Positions 44,222-57,035 of a stretch of 64,000 nucleotides of DNA are shown here, one piece after another. Under the pieces are notes generated by a model. That model was given only the letters and a program-made list of their open reading frames with translations. It was not told the DNA's origin and made no database searches. The position numbers and the translations under genes are program-made. The stretch is taken from contig CADCXC010000004.1 in assembly GCA_902806595.1 (NCBI GenBank), positions 558,001 to 622,000 of the forward strand. The letters are read 5' to 3'. Positions within the stretch are counted from its first letter, which is position 1, and each line of letters begins with the position of its first letter. The DNA comes from Pyrenopolyporus hunteri (lineage: Eukaryota; Ascomycota; Sordariomycetes; Xylariales; Hypoxylaceae).

Positions 44222-47200
44222 TCAAAGTACTGGTGCAAGATAGTACTTAAGGATGTTGTAAGCCAGTTCATAGTATGGCATATCGTTGCGCGGTTCTTGT
44301 TGAGATGACAGTAAACACCTGTCCTCATCGTCTAGCGGTTCGAGAAGTTCTCGGAAACGCAAGAGGTGTCGCGGTTCTGACAAGAGCTCTTCTAACGCAC
44401 GCTTATCGAGACATCTTTGCAAGATATCTCCGTCTACTTGCATATTCAGCTTTGGGTCGGTTCTAGGCTCAGGATCAGGTTGATCAACCGCTGGGTCCGA
44501 CGAGGCATGGGGGCAGATTGTTGAGGACATCAAGGCTAAGTTCTGGATGAATTTGAGAAACCGCCATGCTTTTTCATCCAAAAGTGAAAAGTGTTGAAGA
44601 GAGCCGTCGATAGTAAGGCCTATAACATCGGTTCCAGGTGGTCCGCTCTGGAGACAGCCATAACGCGCCCGACGCCTAGATGAGGCCCATGAAGCTCTGA
44701 TATACCCTCGGGCAAACCTCCTGATGGAGGCTTGAAGCTCTGCTTGAAAAACCAAAGTTAATGGCCTCTCGTCCTCGGAAGGAGCCCATAGACCGTGAAC
44801 ACCACACATCGGATCAGATAACATGGTTATAGCGCTCGAAGAAGTGCCTATTTCGATGGAGTGTAATCCACTCCGACAAGTGTCGTCCGTGTGCAACCGA
44901 ACCATCTGGTCGCTTTCAGCAGGTGGTTCGCTCTGGTAGTCGAGGACTACGAGTGAGTGCATAGTAGTGAGTGCATGCAGGCGGCCATTTACCACCTGCA
45001 TCCAGGACGCCGGGGATGGTAATTCGTGTTGCCTGACGACCTTGAACTTGTTTTGTTCAATTATGTGATACTGAACATGGTTCCCAACGCACAGGAATAC
45101 GCCGCGTTCGTCCGTCGCGACAGACCATATTGGCCCGTCGCGTATCTTCCGGTCAAACTTAGTCCAGAATCGTATCCGGCGAGACACGTTACCGTGAGCC
45201 GATATGTTCTCTGGTTCGGCCGAAACAATCAGGAGGTGACCCTCGTTATCTCTCCGACGCATAGCTATGACAATCCAGTCCCTGTGGCCATCACCCGCTC
45301 GGTAAGTCCAGGTCGTAAGAGACATGGCTCTTGTATCTATATTTCCGAGGCCCGCGATGTAGTCTACCTCGTAGTAAGTATAAACGTCGTTCGCCTTCTT
45401 CCTATCGAGCGGCTGCGATAAGTCATGCCCCGTTACGGGATCGAGGAAGTGTAGCGAAGGCTTCTCATCTTTAGAAACGATAGTAACAAGGGCCTCTAGT
45501 CTCTTAGAATAGAGAATCTTGACCGGCGTCCCGTAAACAGGAAAATACCGTGGCACCAGCTTGGAGTGACATTGCAACTCGCTAACCATTATTCGCGGGC
45601 CGGCGACCATCACCATCGTTGATTTCCCGTATTCGGGGAGTTGCTCATGCAGTGAAGCTATAGAGTTGATCGGCGGAGAAGGCATGGTTGGTCTATCTCC
45701 ATCAGTTGGCCAAACACGATATATCTCCTCGAAATGGCCCCCTTGGCGAGTTGATACGTAGTTTGTCATCATCGCGAGCTCTGCGTCACTGCATACCAGG
45801 ATCGAATTTGATTCTCCGACGATGCTACCAGGGTAAACCCGGGATGGTGTTGCGCCAACCTTGTCACGGTATATCTGATAACTCTCGGGCTGCGATTCAT
45901 CAAGCTGGATTGTGAGTACATTCCCGTCCCTAGTCCCGGCTACGAGGACTACCTTTCCGGACCGTTCACCAAGATTGACAATACTCGTTAAAGCTCCTGA
46001 GACGTCATCGTCTACGGTCTTTATAACATTGGGACCCAAACTCGTATCTATGCAACATATTAGCAGCACTCTACTTCTCATTCGCCAGAACGACATACCT
46101 GGTTGTATTCTTATTAAAATTGGTATCACGGCAATTTGCTCATCCAATTCAGTAGGATAGATAGCGAGACTCGAATTCCCACCTTGTTGGAGACCCGCTA
46201 GGACAACGTACCCGTCAGCGAATCTCCCTATCGCAAGGCAGGTGATTTCGCCTTCCACGTCAAAGACCCGTCGTAGGGAGACCTCAACACCGATAATGCT
46301 AAGCAGCACGATTTTAAATTTCGACCCGGAGTAAACAGCCAGGGCAATTACGTCGGCTCCAACGGCTGCATCCGCTACGACGGTAGCGTGGTTGCCCATT
46401 ATATCGCTTATCAAACGTTGGGAACTGCGAGTAAAGGCCTGTCAACCACGAGCTAAAGCATCATTATCCAGCAAGACTTACCGGCCAGTTGGGGTAGAAA
46501 TTGTGATATAATTTGCCGTGACTTGCACAATTTCGCCGTCGGTTTGCCGAACTGATAAGGTCGTCGAGGAAAGATCGTACGGGATTACGTTATGGTCTTT
46601 CTCTGACGCTTCTGACAAGTCTCGAGATAGTTGCAGGACAGCGGATTCGTTAGGGAGAGCAAGGAGCAGGAAGAAACTGTCTTCTGCAACCCCGTTGAAG
46701 TCGGAGATGGCCCAGCACTGCCTAATGTTGGAGGAATATGTGAGATCCAAACCAATCCTAGCCTGAATTCCGTATCGAAATTCCGTAATAGCGCCACTTA
46801 CGCCTCTCCCACTGCAAGCAAAGATCTTCTCTTGCTGAAAAGGAATTATATTTCCATTACTCGCCAAGGATGTAGCGCCAGGGTCCTGTCTACGCTCTTC
46901 GAAAATTCCTCTGCCAGAGTTGGTCACAGAAAAGTCTACTGTGGGGGACCAATTTGGAATCGAGCCAATTCTTTGAAGGGATTGCCTTGCTTCAACCTGC
47001 ATGTGGTGGTTATGTTAGCCAAGTTAAGTATAAAAAGGTATATCGGAATAACTGACATTCCAAACAGCGCCAGGGCCGGAATCCCCGCCGGTGACTAGGA
47101 CATCTCCAAAGAGATGGAAGAGGGACGCGAAGGCCGTGTCGATGTTGCAGTCCACGGAACCCATACTGACACTAGTCTCAATTTCAAACTCATCACCACA

Positions 47201-48648
47201 TTCGAGAAAATTGATAAGGCCATCTTCCCTCGCCAAATAGATGACATCTTTACTGTCGTGATACGGAGGATGTCGTATAGGTCTAGTCCACGCCGTCCAC
47301 AGCGGTTCGCCGGTTCCATGGTGCAGTTCGGTATTCTCTCGGCTCGCTAGCTCGAACGGAACGAATACGGGGGGACCGCCAAGAATATCCGAACAAGTTG
47401 CCGTAATCCGCTCGGTGATGACCAGAAACGCGTTCCGGACCTTGAGTGGTACGACCAAGAGGGGCATGCGATAATCATCGTCGAGCCTATAAGATCTCGG
47501 CTCTTTGAGGAAGCATTCTCCAAAATCAAGCCTCCTATCCCATTCATATATCGCTAGCTTGGAGGATTCGGGGTGGACCATAATAATCATTAAGATTACT
47601 TGTACCTCATTTCCGTGGACTGGGTGGAGAAATTCGATCTTGTGGATGATGCCCCTGACATAACGAGCTATCCTGGTTTTGATTGGTCGGAAAGGAAGCC
47701 CCTGGGAGTATTGGGCTCGTAGGTCTTCCATAGACTCAAGATGGAACATGATGAAGAGGTTCTCAGAACATGCTACGGCTAGGAAATTTGAGGAAGGGTC
47801 AATGGCCATATGAAACCCAGGGCAGACGAGACGCTGACCGGGGATCTTGTGAATCGCTGTGACGAAAACCCAGCTATGAGCAGGCCCCTCTTGTAAGAAC
47901 AGAAATACTAAGTCACCTCTTTCAAGGACTAGAATCAGTAACTGAGGAGGGAGTGGCAGATTCGTATTTTGGAATCCAGGGACCGTATTTCTGATGTCGG
48001 CCATTCCCAGATCGCCATCTTCAGTCTTAACGTGCGTGTTATCCTCGGCGCTCTCGCTAGCTTTGCGAGAATATTGAGGTGAGCCCATAACCACGGCATT
48101 CCGTATCCTGGAACCGAAATCCTTCTTCCTGACAACGTCATGGAGCTGTCTATCGCGTCCAAGTTCACAAATTTGGACACAGTTATCCTAAATCCGGGTC
48201 AGAATACGCGGGGATAATCAATATAGTGATAACGAGGGGGCTCTCTTTGGCTATCGGGAGAAGAGGTTATCGAGCACGTCTTCATTCATCTTCTAGGATG
48301 ACGGCTTTGGCATAACTTCGATCGGAGTGGACAAGATCCACGGTCGTTCGCCAAATTTAATCAAAAAAAGGGGGGGAGTATGATCGGATTAGCTAAAATA
48401 AAGAGAAGACTTACGCCAATCAATGCCACGTCGTTGTAACGAGCTGACCGAAGCTGCACAGGTAATACCCATCTTATGACGGGGCTCTCGACAATAGTTC
48501 TTGTGAGTAAACCGTAGGTTGGCGGTTTCGAGAAAGACTGTCTCCCCTTCTTACGATGAGAGGTGCCATGGTCTCTCATGAGCTCGTCAGCAGAGACCGT
48601 ACGTGCTACCCATTCATCATTTTCGAAGACGTAGGTTTGGAGCGACAT
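44222..48648 (-). CDS. MMS1_N/CPSF-A family protein (DDB1-Rse1 superfamily)
   Basis: Four exons: 48648-48415, 48187-47057, 46996-46482, 46424-44222; 1360 residues. The N-terminal half reads as a long beta-propeller protein (PGFHMAIDPSSNFLAVACSE, SVDCNIDTAFASLFHLFGDVL, ISTPTGR blocks) of the type called MMS1_N. The C-terminal third resembles CPSF_A in order and secondary-structure pattern. DDB1, Rse1 (SF3b) and CPSF160 share this architecture, with CUL4 ligase, splicing or 3'-end roles; the sequence is not close enough by eye to any one of them. Several filamentous fungi carry a similar extra paralogue annotated as MMS1_N or thermotolerance protein. Nuclear scaffold is the likely role. Each intron keeps frame (phases 0, 0, 2). 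It diverges from the TBC gene across 2.7 kb. Confidence 0.75.
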
Positions 48649-49653
48649 CGTCAGTCGTGAACCAGAACCCCGAAGCGGATAATATGAACGGTGAGGTTGT
48701 GAAGCTACACCGTATATCGATACCGTCTAGAAAAAAAGACTTAGTTGGGGATGTAGAGGGACGTAGATAATGTTAGGCGGCGGCTAGCGGTGGAGTTGCC
48801 ATGGGATCTATTCATTAGTGGGTAACTAAGACGGGGCCCCCGGCGATGGCCACCACCGGAATAGAACTCTGACGCCCTCCGGATGTAGAGCTGGAAGATT
48901 TCCGAAGACCGGCCCGACGATTTTCATAAGATTTACCACAACTTCCGAAGATATGAAGGGAAGTCCAGATATAACGGTTCGAAAGCTTTATAGAGAAATA
49001 TTCCCGGGGGTACGGATGTCTTCGAGACGTTGCTCGGCGAGGTTTGCGAGATAGGTAAATGCCTAAGCTAGTCGATAGGTACCTTGCCTAACCTCGCATC
49101 GGGACCCGTTTGGGTCGTGGTTCGGATTCGCCACCTTTCGCGCGATGGATTAGGGTAGACGCGAATCCGGGCGATGAGAATAATATGATTTCAAATATTA
49201 TTGCGCATATCTATTCGCAGGACGGTAATCGGCTCTTGGTAATCGAGCGCTAATCTTGGGTATCAGCGCTCCGGGTTAAGGGGGGAAAAGATTAAAGAAT
49301 TGGCCACACAGAGTACGGACTTGGATCCGTGGTTCAGTGGGTTTGGAAAGCTGCAGAAGCTTTAAGTGATGCGGGGAAACAATTACACGTCGACGCGTCG
49401 TCCTTGGCCTTGCTAGTGCGCTGCAAATTGCTCTGCAAATTGCTTGGGTCTTCCTTCCTTCGACTTTGGGATGCATGGGGCCAGATATTGAATGCAGGAG
49501 GCACCTGCTTGCCTTTGGTCTAAAATTTCGTCCTACGGGCAGTTGTACGGACCCAGCTCTTTGTATACGCACCAACGCATGAAGCACCTATAAGACACGG
49601 AAGTTTGAAATTTAGGCGGCGTTGAAGGGGGTCGAGGTTTCCAAGCCAGCTAC

Positions 49654-49745
49654 TTACCTACCTAGGTAGGTATAAAGTACAGGTAGGTACATACCTAACG
49701 TTTCCCCCATCAAGATAGGTACACCTACCTAGGTACCTAGGTAAG
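49654..49745. repeat. Dense TACCTAGGTA repeat cluster
   Basis: Within 92 bp the words TTACCTACCTAGGTAGG, AGGTAGGTAC and CCTACCTAGGTACCTAGG occur in turn, in both orientations. Largest concentration in the window. Confidence 0.75.
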
Positions 49746-50239
49746 TCAACGTTGGGCAAACTTCTTACCATTTCTTAATTAATATATTGAAATTTAAACT
49801 GGCTTTTACACGCACTTCATACGGTAGGTACCAGACACGCGCCGTTTCTAGACCTAAAGATGCTGCATTTCGTCGCCCGCCCTTACGTACTAGTACGAAA
49901 GCATTCGCCCACGCAAAATAAGATTCTGTACGAATACTTGTAGCATTATGTTGTACAACATTCGTAAATGCATCTTGGATACCCGGGTCCTCCAAAGTTG
50001 GCAGTCTACCTAGGTACGTGCACTGCACCTTACCCAGATGACATTACCTGGGCAGGTACCTGGGTAGGGAGCTATATACATGTAGGTACTCGAACGTTTC
50101 CATAAAAAGAACGAGGTATCGTCTACAAACAAGGCGGCGCACGGGATGTGGAAGCCTTATTTAGCACCTCGAACAAGGTACCTTATAAGACAATCATATT
50201 CATAAAACTCGGGGGATAAGACAAAGAAATATTGCCTAT

Positions 50240-50267
50240 TACCTAGGTACCTACCTACCTAGGTATA
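50240..50267. repeat. TACCTAGGTA-type dispersed repeat copy
   Basis: TACCTAGGTACCTACCTACC followed by TAGGTATA, alternating palindromes of the dispersed family. Confidence 0.7.
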
Positions 50268-51068
50268 TATAAAGTATTGCAGTTGGGTGCATACCTTTTA
50301 AATGTACCTCCTATGTGGTAGTAATTCTAATCCTCGCCCTAACTAATTAAACGTAGGTACTTTTTCCAATAACAGAGACGGACTTATATAGGTAGGGTAC
50401 CAGTTAGGTATTACAATATTGCTGTTATTGCTATATGTATCTACTCAATCACAATACCGACATAGATTGATATTAGGCGTCGATTATAAATACTTAAGAA
50501 GAACGATAAATATGATAATATTTGCTGCTTAAGACTCGAGGTATATAAGTACCTAGGTAGGTATATGTATGCATGTGTAATACCGGGCTACCACCTATGG
50601 AATACCTTGAAGGTATATACAAATACCTCTAATATCAAAGTTTAGGTAAGCGGGTTTAGCGCTGTGCCTTCCCGAGAACAGCTCAACCCCTGGCACCTGC
50701 GCATGGCGCCGCAAGGGTACTTACCTACCCATGGGATAGGATGACCCACCCCGTTCCCCCGGCCGGCTACCAAGTGATAGCTGCTCAGCTGCCAGCTGCG
50801 AGCATTGAAACTGAGCTACCTAAACAACCTTCGCTTGAGTTTCTTGTTACTTGTTCCTACGTCGTTGGCTCAAGCCCAACATAAAACACTAACATATTGC
50901 GCTCGTTGAGCTTTCATTTCTATTCAGCACAGGGGATATCTTCTCTCAAACCAGCCTGCTCATCACTAAGCCTAAAATTCTACGAATCTACGCTACCCGT
51001 GTGTTAAAGGACACATATCCAGGTACATTAAAGAAATAGATACCTACCTCTTAAGCGCCTACTAATCC

Positions 51069-51094
51069 AGACGGAGGCCTACGCACCTCCGTCT
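51069..51094. promoter_or_regulatory. Perfect hairpin upstream of the TBC gene
   Basis: AGACGGAGG (51069-51077) and CCTCCGTCT (51086-51094) form a 9-bp perfect stem with an 8-nt loop, about 220 bp before the TBC start, followed by a T-rich stretch. Whether it is within the transcript is unknown. Confidence 0.5.
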
Positions 51095-51313
51095 TTGTCC
51101 GAAGCTTTTTTATCTCTCCCTTTTTTTTTTTATCTTGTGAGACCACATTACGAAACAAGAAGAAAAAGGGGAGCCTGCTCTTTGCTACCGGTTCCGCTGC
51201 ATGGTGCCAAATACCCCAGTTGCGACCCCGTCAGGGCAGCATGCTATTTGTCCATAAAAACGCGCGAGGCACCAAGTGAGGCAACCTGACGTGGAGCAGG
51301 GGAAGAATCCCCC

Positions 51314-52665
51314 ATGGACAGTTGGGAAAATGAAAAAGAGTTCGAGGGCTTCGAGGATAGCGAAGAGAAAGATAACCCGACTTGTCGCGATGCACCAGCA
51401 TTAGCTGACCAGCGTACCCGCATACTAGACGCATGCAGGCGAAATGACATCGACGATCTCCAGGCCCTAGCCATATCGAAGGGTGGGTTCCTCTCCGACG
51501 CCATCCGTCGCCAAGCATGTAAGTGTCCCGCGTACCTCGCCTCGTCCCATCCCGCTCTCTTCCACTTAAATGGGATCACGAGGCTCAAGGTTCTTCAACA
51601 GGGCTGGTACTGCTCGGCGTCCCCGTTGACCGGTGCGAGAATGAGGAGGACGAATCCGATTCGTGGCGGAATCTAGAGCGTCACCGGGATGAGGATCAGG
51701 TCAAGCTGGATGTCAACCGGAGCTTCGTCTACTATCCAAACGGTACGGGGATGCGCACCCCCCACTTTATCCCCTAATGCGCCATGTGCCATGTTAGCTA
51801 ATCTCACCGGCCAGATGACGACCAGGCCCAGCTCGACAAGAAGAAAGCCGAGCTCCTAGACCTTATCACCGAGGTTCTCCGGCGCCAGCCATACCTCTGC
51901 TACTTCCAAGGCTACCATGATATCTGCCAGGTCTTCCTGCTCGTGCTGCCGCCAGCCACGCGCGCCGCTGCTGTGGCCCGGCTGTCGGCCCTGCGTATCC
52001 GGGACTTCATGCTCCCGAGCCTGAACCCATCCGTAACGCAGCTGCGATTAATACCGGACATTCTCTGGGCAGAGGACCCGGCGCTGTGCGCGCACGTATC
52101 CCGTACGGAGCCTTTCTTCGCGCTGTCGGATACCCTAACGATGTTCGCGCACAACGTGCAACGGTACAGCGACATCGCGCGGCTCTTCGACGCCCTGCTA
52201 GCCCGCGAGCAGGCCTTCGGGCTCTACGTGTTCGCGCAGATCGTCCTCCAGCGCCGCAACGAGCTCTTCGAGCACGACGAGCCCGACATGCTGCACTTTG
52301 CCCTGTCCAAGCTGCCCCAGGACCTCGACCTAGACGCCGTCGTCGCCGACGCCGCGCGCCTCTTCGACCGCCACCCTCCCGAGTCCCTCCGCCGCTGGCG
52401 CGCCGTCTCCGAGTCTAGCGCGCTCAAGACCACCCGCGACGTGCGTCGCTGCGCCGCCCAGACCCTCGAGGACGGCCGCGCTTACTTCGAGAAGCAGCAC
52501 CGCGAGCTCCAGTGGGCCCAGCGCCGGGACGAGGTTCTGCGCGCCGCGTGGGCCAACAGGGCCATCATCCTAGCCCTAGTCGTCGGCGTCGGCGCCGTGT
52601 ACTTCCGGAAGGCGCCGATATGGTCGAACCTCCCCGCGTGGTCGATCCCGAGCCGGTACTTCTAA
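51314..52665 (+). CDS. TBC-domain Rab GTPase-activating protein, TBC1D20/Gyp8-like
   Basis: Three exons: 51314-51518, 51602-51742 and 51815-52665; 398 residues. The first intron splits the Trp codon of RRQAW (T|GG), the TBC entry block. The second splice gives VNRSFVYYPNDDDQAQLDKKK, with the DVxR-like Arg finger block (DVNRSFVYY, where the family has DVxRS), then QPYLCYFQGYHDICQVFLLV with the YxQG motif. The C-terminus has one hydrophobic helix (AIILALVVGVGAVYF), a tail anchor as in TBC1D20, which acts on Rab1 at the ER/Golgi. Asn replaces the residue next to the Arg, a normal variant. Exon 3 is GC-rich, hence long shadow frames. Converges on Vps52. Confidence 0.92.
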
Positions 52666-53261
52666 AACACTAGGATGGTTGGACGGCGCTTGGGCGAATG
52701 TTTCCGGGATGCGTTTTACAATAAAAGGGGTGTATCAATACGTTAATAGGCAGGGACCTATCTAGGGGTACTTGATGAATCGCGAAATGGGTATTACGTG
52801 GGGTCGGGCACTGGGTTTATATCGCGTATCGCGTCTACGGGCTGGAACCCCTTTTTTGGTAGATAAGGAGGTATACTTAAAATCGGATTACTTCCTTTCA
52901 AAAATAGATACACTGAGGATCGTCTCCGAGGAGAGACGGGCGGACGGACGAACGGATGGATGGTACTTCGACACAATAGGGTAACACAAGGTATACGCAA
53001 TTACAATACAATACGGTACAATGCAAAATCATTCTCGAAGAGTCCACGAGCAAGCGCTTTTTATAGCCAAACAGCCAACCCGCTTCGCAAATGCAGTCTC
53101 ATTTTAATCGTGTCTTAGTCCCGCCATACCTGGTACTTAGTAACCTAGCAGTATAGTAGAAATAGGTAATCGCATCCAGAAGTCTATCTCTCTTTTCCCC
53201 TTCTTCCCCTCCCCCCCTTTCCCCCCTAAGTTCGGGTTATGTTATGCTATGTTATGTTACG
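52666..53261. other. Spacer between convergent TBC and Vps52 genes
   Basis: About 0.6 kb of 3' flank for both genes. It has a C/T-rich tract (53188-53227) and a GTTAT-like pentamer repeat at 53238-53264. No gene. Confidence 0.55.
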
Positions 53262-55354
53262 TTACGCGGCCTCCTGAAAAGCCGTCTTGAGCCCCTCGAA
53301 ATGCTCCTGCTCCTCGATGGCCAACTTGCCGTGGGCGTCGCTGATGATCGTCAGGATCAGGCTATAATTATTATACAGGAAGCGCTCCCGCTTCCTCTTG
53401 TCGTTGCCGAAGGCGGTGCTGTACCTGGTGAGGAAAGCCTCGATCTCGCTGCGCAGGCGGCGAAGGCTCGTGACGACGGGCTCGTCGTCGCCGGCCTCGG
53501 TGCTCAGGGCCAGGATGCCGTGCAGCAGCTGGCCGAAGCGCTGGGTGCAGACGTGGGGGGCGGCGGACAGCTTGCCCTGCTCGGTCTTGGAGGTCGGCGG
53601 GCGCGTGGGCAGCGCGGTGGTGAGCGCGCGGACGGACTCGCAGTGCGCGTTCATGATGAACTGCAGGCGCGGCCACAGCAGCATGGCCGTCCCGTTGAGA
53701 TACCCGTCCGCCGCGGGGACCTTGCGCCTCTGCAGTTGGAACTGGAAGTGCTGGTTCAGACGGACGGCTAACAGGACACCGATGGCGTCGTACGTCTCGC
53801 CCACGAGCGACTTCGTCAGCGCATGGCCCAGCTGAAACGTCGGCTCAAATATATAGGTGAAATGCCGCGAAATTACGGAGTAGCTTAGAGCAGGCGAGAA
53901 GAAGGATGCGAGAAACGTGTACTCGGCCGTCGCGTTATCAATCAGGGCAAGGTTAAAGTTCCGGAAAGGGACCTCGAGGTAGTGGGTAGACTGATCTTCT
54001 TCGGCCAGGTAAGAGGATAGCGCACTCTGATTGCTAGTGCGCAGGAGATCGATCCGCCGGCCCAAGTTGAAGGCGTCGTGGGGAGGACCAGCTATTTTTG
54101 AGCTGGAGAGGACAGTACCCTTCCGGGAAGTATCTTCATTACCCAACACATCCGTCTTATCCAAGGAGTGTAGCTTTATTTTTCGGAGAGCATTCTCATA
54201 TCGCGTAAATTGGTTGGCGTAGTACCACCTCATGGTGTTCATATACGCCAGGCATATCTCGTCCGCCAGCGCGGCATGGTGTTTATGGAGGAAGGAGTAT
54301 AAGTCTTTGAATTTGAGGAAATTTTGCTGTTGAATGATCTGAGCGTTGATGTGCGGCGACCGGAGGGCTTTAATCTGGGCAACAAGGAAATCTCTTATTC
54401 GTTCGATCGCTTTGAGTACCAGCTTCTCCAATAGTGGACCGAGGTCCTGCAATCCCTTTGCGGCCTGCGCACTCGAAATACTCTTCTTATGAGCGGTAGC
54501 TCTCCTATCGATCTCCGCAACGACCTTGACCCACGCCTCGTCGATATGGCCGTCGGCAATCTTAGAAACTACCGTCGGCGATACGCTAATCTCTTCCACC
54601 ACCGGGCCCAGGCCCTTCTCTACCGCTTTCCTATTTTCTAGCCGCACATTGAGAGCTGTCGATCGTGCCTGTAAAGTCTCGATATCCGCAGATACTGTAG
54701 CAAGGTCGTTTCGAAAGCTCGTCAGGTTAGTCTCTACTGAACTTAGCACCTCGTCGCAAGCTCGTATCGACCGATGTAGATCTTCGAATTTGGCCTTATC
54801 TCGTTCGTCTAAGGGGGAAAAGGGGCATGTGGTAAGCAAGGCGAACAGCTGGGCGGTTGGGTTGAAAAGGGGTTCGTACATTCTTCAGCAGCTTGTGGTC
54901 TATATACAGCATCATCATCTATTACCGGTTCCTCTGACAATGCTAGCTCTCGGAGGGACAACCCGCTAAAATCAAAATCCAGCTGGAGATCTTGGTCCGT
55001 TATCGAGCTGACCGAGTTGGCCGCTGACTTGGTGGCGGACGTCGCATTCTGCTTGCCATCACCCAGGAGCTTATCGAGGATCTCTGCAGGATCAGGCCCT
55101 GCGTATACCGTCTTCGATTCCTTTAATGTTGAGCCATTAGCCCTTCGAGAAGACGCCAGGAGGGAGGAAGCAGAAGATTCGGTGGATGCTAAAGATAACG
55201 ATGATGATCTCGGGGTGATACCGGGTCGTTGCTGAGACGTGATGTACGGGCCCAGGCCGCTCGGGGTTCGTCGGGGAGCTGGAGAATAGGAGCGACTACC
55301 CGGCTGGGAAGAAGAGGGAGAGGATGACTGACCGGCAAGCCGATCGAGCCACAT
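53262..55354 (-). CDS. vps52: Vps52, GARP/EARP tethering complex subunit
   Basis: Two exons, 55354-54880 and 54808-53262 (71-bp intron), 673 residues. The GARP complex (Vps51-54) tethers endosome-derived vesicles to the trans-Golgi. The N-terminus MWLDRLAG and the Ser/Pro-rich start SYSPAPRRTPS match fungal Vps52. The intron (T|AC) restores AAEEYERDKAKFEDLHRSI, which is the family block. Then come the helical bundle (CDEVLSSVETNLTSFRNDL), KALRSPHINAQIIQQQNFLKFKDLYSFL (the most conserved stretch) and EAFLTRYSTAFGNDKRKRERFLYNNYSL. Length is usual for the family. The frame reading MYEPLFNPTAQ at its start is intron sequence, not protein. Divergent from eIF5A across 1.7 kb. Confidence 0.93.
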
Positions 55355-55816
55355 ATTCTGGGAGCGAATGGGGGGGTCGACTATGAGTCCGGCCGCGTCA
55401 TGACTCTCCTAATTATGGGTTTTATGGCCAAGCTGAGGACGGAAATGTTGCGTGACAGATTCAAAAGAGAGAGAGAGACTGAAAGGAGCGTCAGGAAAAT
55501 AAAGTTATCTTGTTTATGATGGTTTATTGACTTGGGCAGTTATGAATGAGCTCCCTTCAATGGACGAGGCAGTGTAACAGCCTCTTCGCAAAGTCGCAGA
55601 ATGAAGAACAGCGATTGGCCGAAGCTTCAGACACATGTCATTGGGGATTGAACTAGTACCGAATCCGGCTAGGCCGAGTTTGTACGAGGTTGCGCCTGGT
55701 AAAGCCAGGTTGCCCCAGGTCAGGTTAGTACGTACTCCGATAGACCAGAGGCTTAATAAGATAAGGTTTTCGAGGTGGATCAATCTTCAGATACGGGTCA
55801 CATTGGTTTTTGTTAC

Positions 55817-55843
55817 ATACCTAGGTAGGTACCTAGGTACTTA
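55817..55843. repeat. TACCTAGGTA-type dispersed repeat copy
   Basis: TACCTAGGTAGGTACCTAGG, two adjoining palindromes. Confidence 0.7.
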
Positions 55844-56324
55844 TACTATATTATATGCCTCTACGTGGGTAGTATACTAGGTATATGGTAGGTACTTAGA
55901 GGTTGGTAGGCGGCCATGTAACGAACTTGTCCAAGTCATCCTAGGTATCGAGGCAAACTTCAGGCCCAGATGTATCTTCTGGAAGAACATTGTCTATAAA
56001 ACTTAGGTACGTATACTGATTAGATCTAAGCTGGGTGTCTTAGGTACCTAGGTACTAAGTATCGGAGGTAAACTGGATAACGAGACACTCTAGAGTAGAA
56101 AAAGGTATGCTAAATTATAACTCAAAATGCAAAGATTACCTCTCTGTATTTCACTCGTTGCAATTGACAGTCCATCGAGTCTTTTGGGTTGGCACAGCTC
56201 AGTTATGCGGCATGTATGATGGCATCAGTGCAACTTTGAATCGACGTTTTGCCTCTCGTATGCCCCAGTAAAAGGTTAATTTAAAATAAAAATAACAATC
56301 AGAATAAAACTACTAGTAGGCACA

Positions 56325-56366
56325 TACCTAGGTAGGTAGGTAGGTACCTAGGTAGTAGGTAGGTAT
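56325..56366. repeat. TACCTAGGTAGG repeat cluster
   Basis: A run of TAGG tetramers interrupted by CCTAGG palindromes over 42 bp; it resembles a slipped microsatellite. Confidence 0.7.
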
Positions 56367-57035
56367 GAGCCTGAGAAGAGGGGCTCTATTGCGCATGGAA
56401 AAGACATAACTCTAAGGACGATTCCCTAGAGATCGGGAAGGACCCAGCTAGAACTAGGCTTAGGTTTGCCCTGTGAGAAAAGAAAATTAGCGTTCGGCTG
56501 TGTGCGAACCTAGCCGTCTAGGCTGGCCTAGGTTACAGGTTACGTGAAAGCCCACAAAAGTATCCCCCGCCAAACCCCTACAGTACCTAACCAAGAGGGG
56601 CGAGGGAGCGAAGGGGAAAAAAAACATTCACTGCAGCCGCGTAGAAGGGTATTGTATTGTACAGTACTAAGAAGAAAAAGAGGGAAAAAAAGAAAAAAAG
56701 AAGAAAAAATATACAAAAAGGTTTTTAGGTACTGGGGCTAATCGCAAGGACGGGGCCAGCGCAGCCTATCAGGTCCGCCGTATTCTTCTGTGCCCAACTA
56801 ATCTGGGAAGGGGAAAAAAATCCCGTCTTTTTTGCCCTTAGACGTCCCCTCTACTTTTTTCATTCATCCCCCTCCTCCGCGTCTTCTCATAATCTTCCCA
56901 AATTCCTTCCTCCCTCTACCATAAAAAGGCCACCAGCTCAAGTTTGGACGTCGATATTCAACTAGGCCATTTGTGCAATCTTCCTTCTCTCTTACCAAAA
57001 ACCAAACACCTTCTCTTCGGTCAATCCTTAACAAA

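Larger units (their letters stand above)
48649..51313. other. Repeat-rich divergent spacer
   Basis: About 2.7 kb between the MMS1-type and TBC promoters, with the highest density of TACCTAGGTA repeats in the window (49654-49745, 50045-50075, 50240-50267, 50549-50569). It also has a perfect 12-mer direct duplication (CTGCAAATTGCT, 49421-49444). The 5' UTR zone of the TBC gene has a 9-bp hairpin. No gene seen. Confidence 0.6.
55355..57035. other. Divergent Vps52-eIF5A spacer
   Basis: About 1.7 kb. It contains the repeat clusters at 55817-55843 and 56325-56366, plus TACCTAGGTACT at 56043-56054. The eIF5A promoter side has A-rich tracts (56630-56720) and a pyrimidine-rich leader (56850-57000). 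No gene seen. Confidence 0.6.

Noticed and set aside
44320..44345. tRNA-like words TCGTCTAGCGGTTCGAG
   Set aside because: They encode LEPLDDEDR on the minus strand of the MMS1-type gene; no tRNA fold.
54809..54879. Start MYEPLFNPTAQLFALL for Vps52
   Set aside because: It is intron sequence; splicing restores the conserved AAEEYERDKAKFEDLH.
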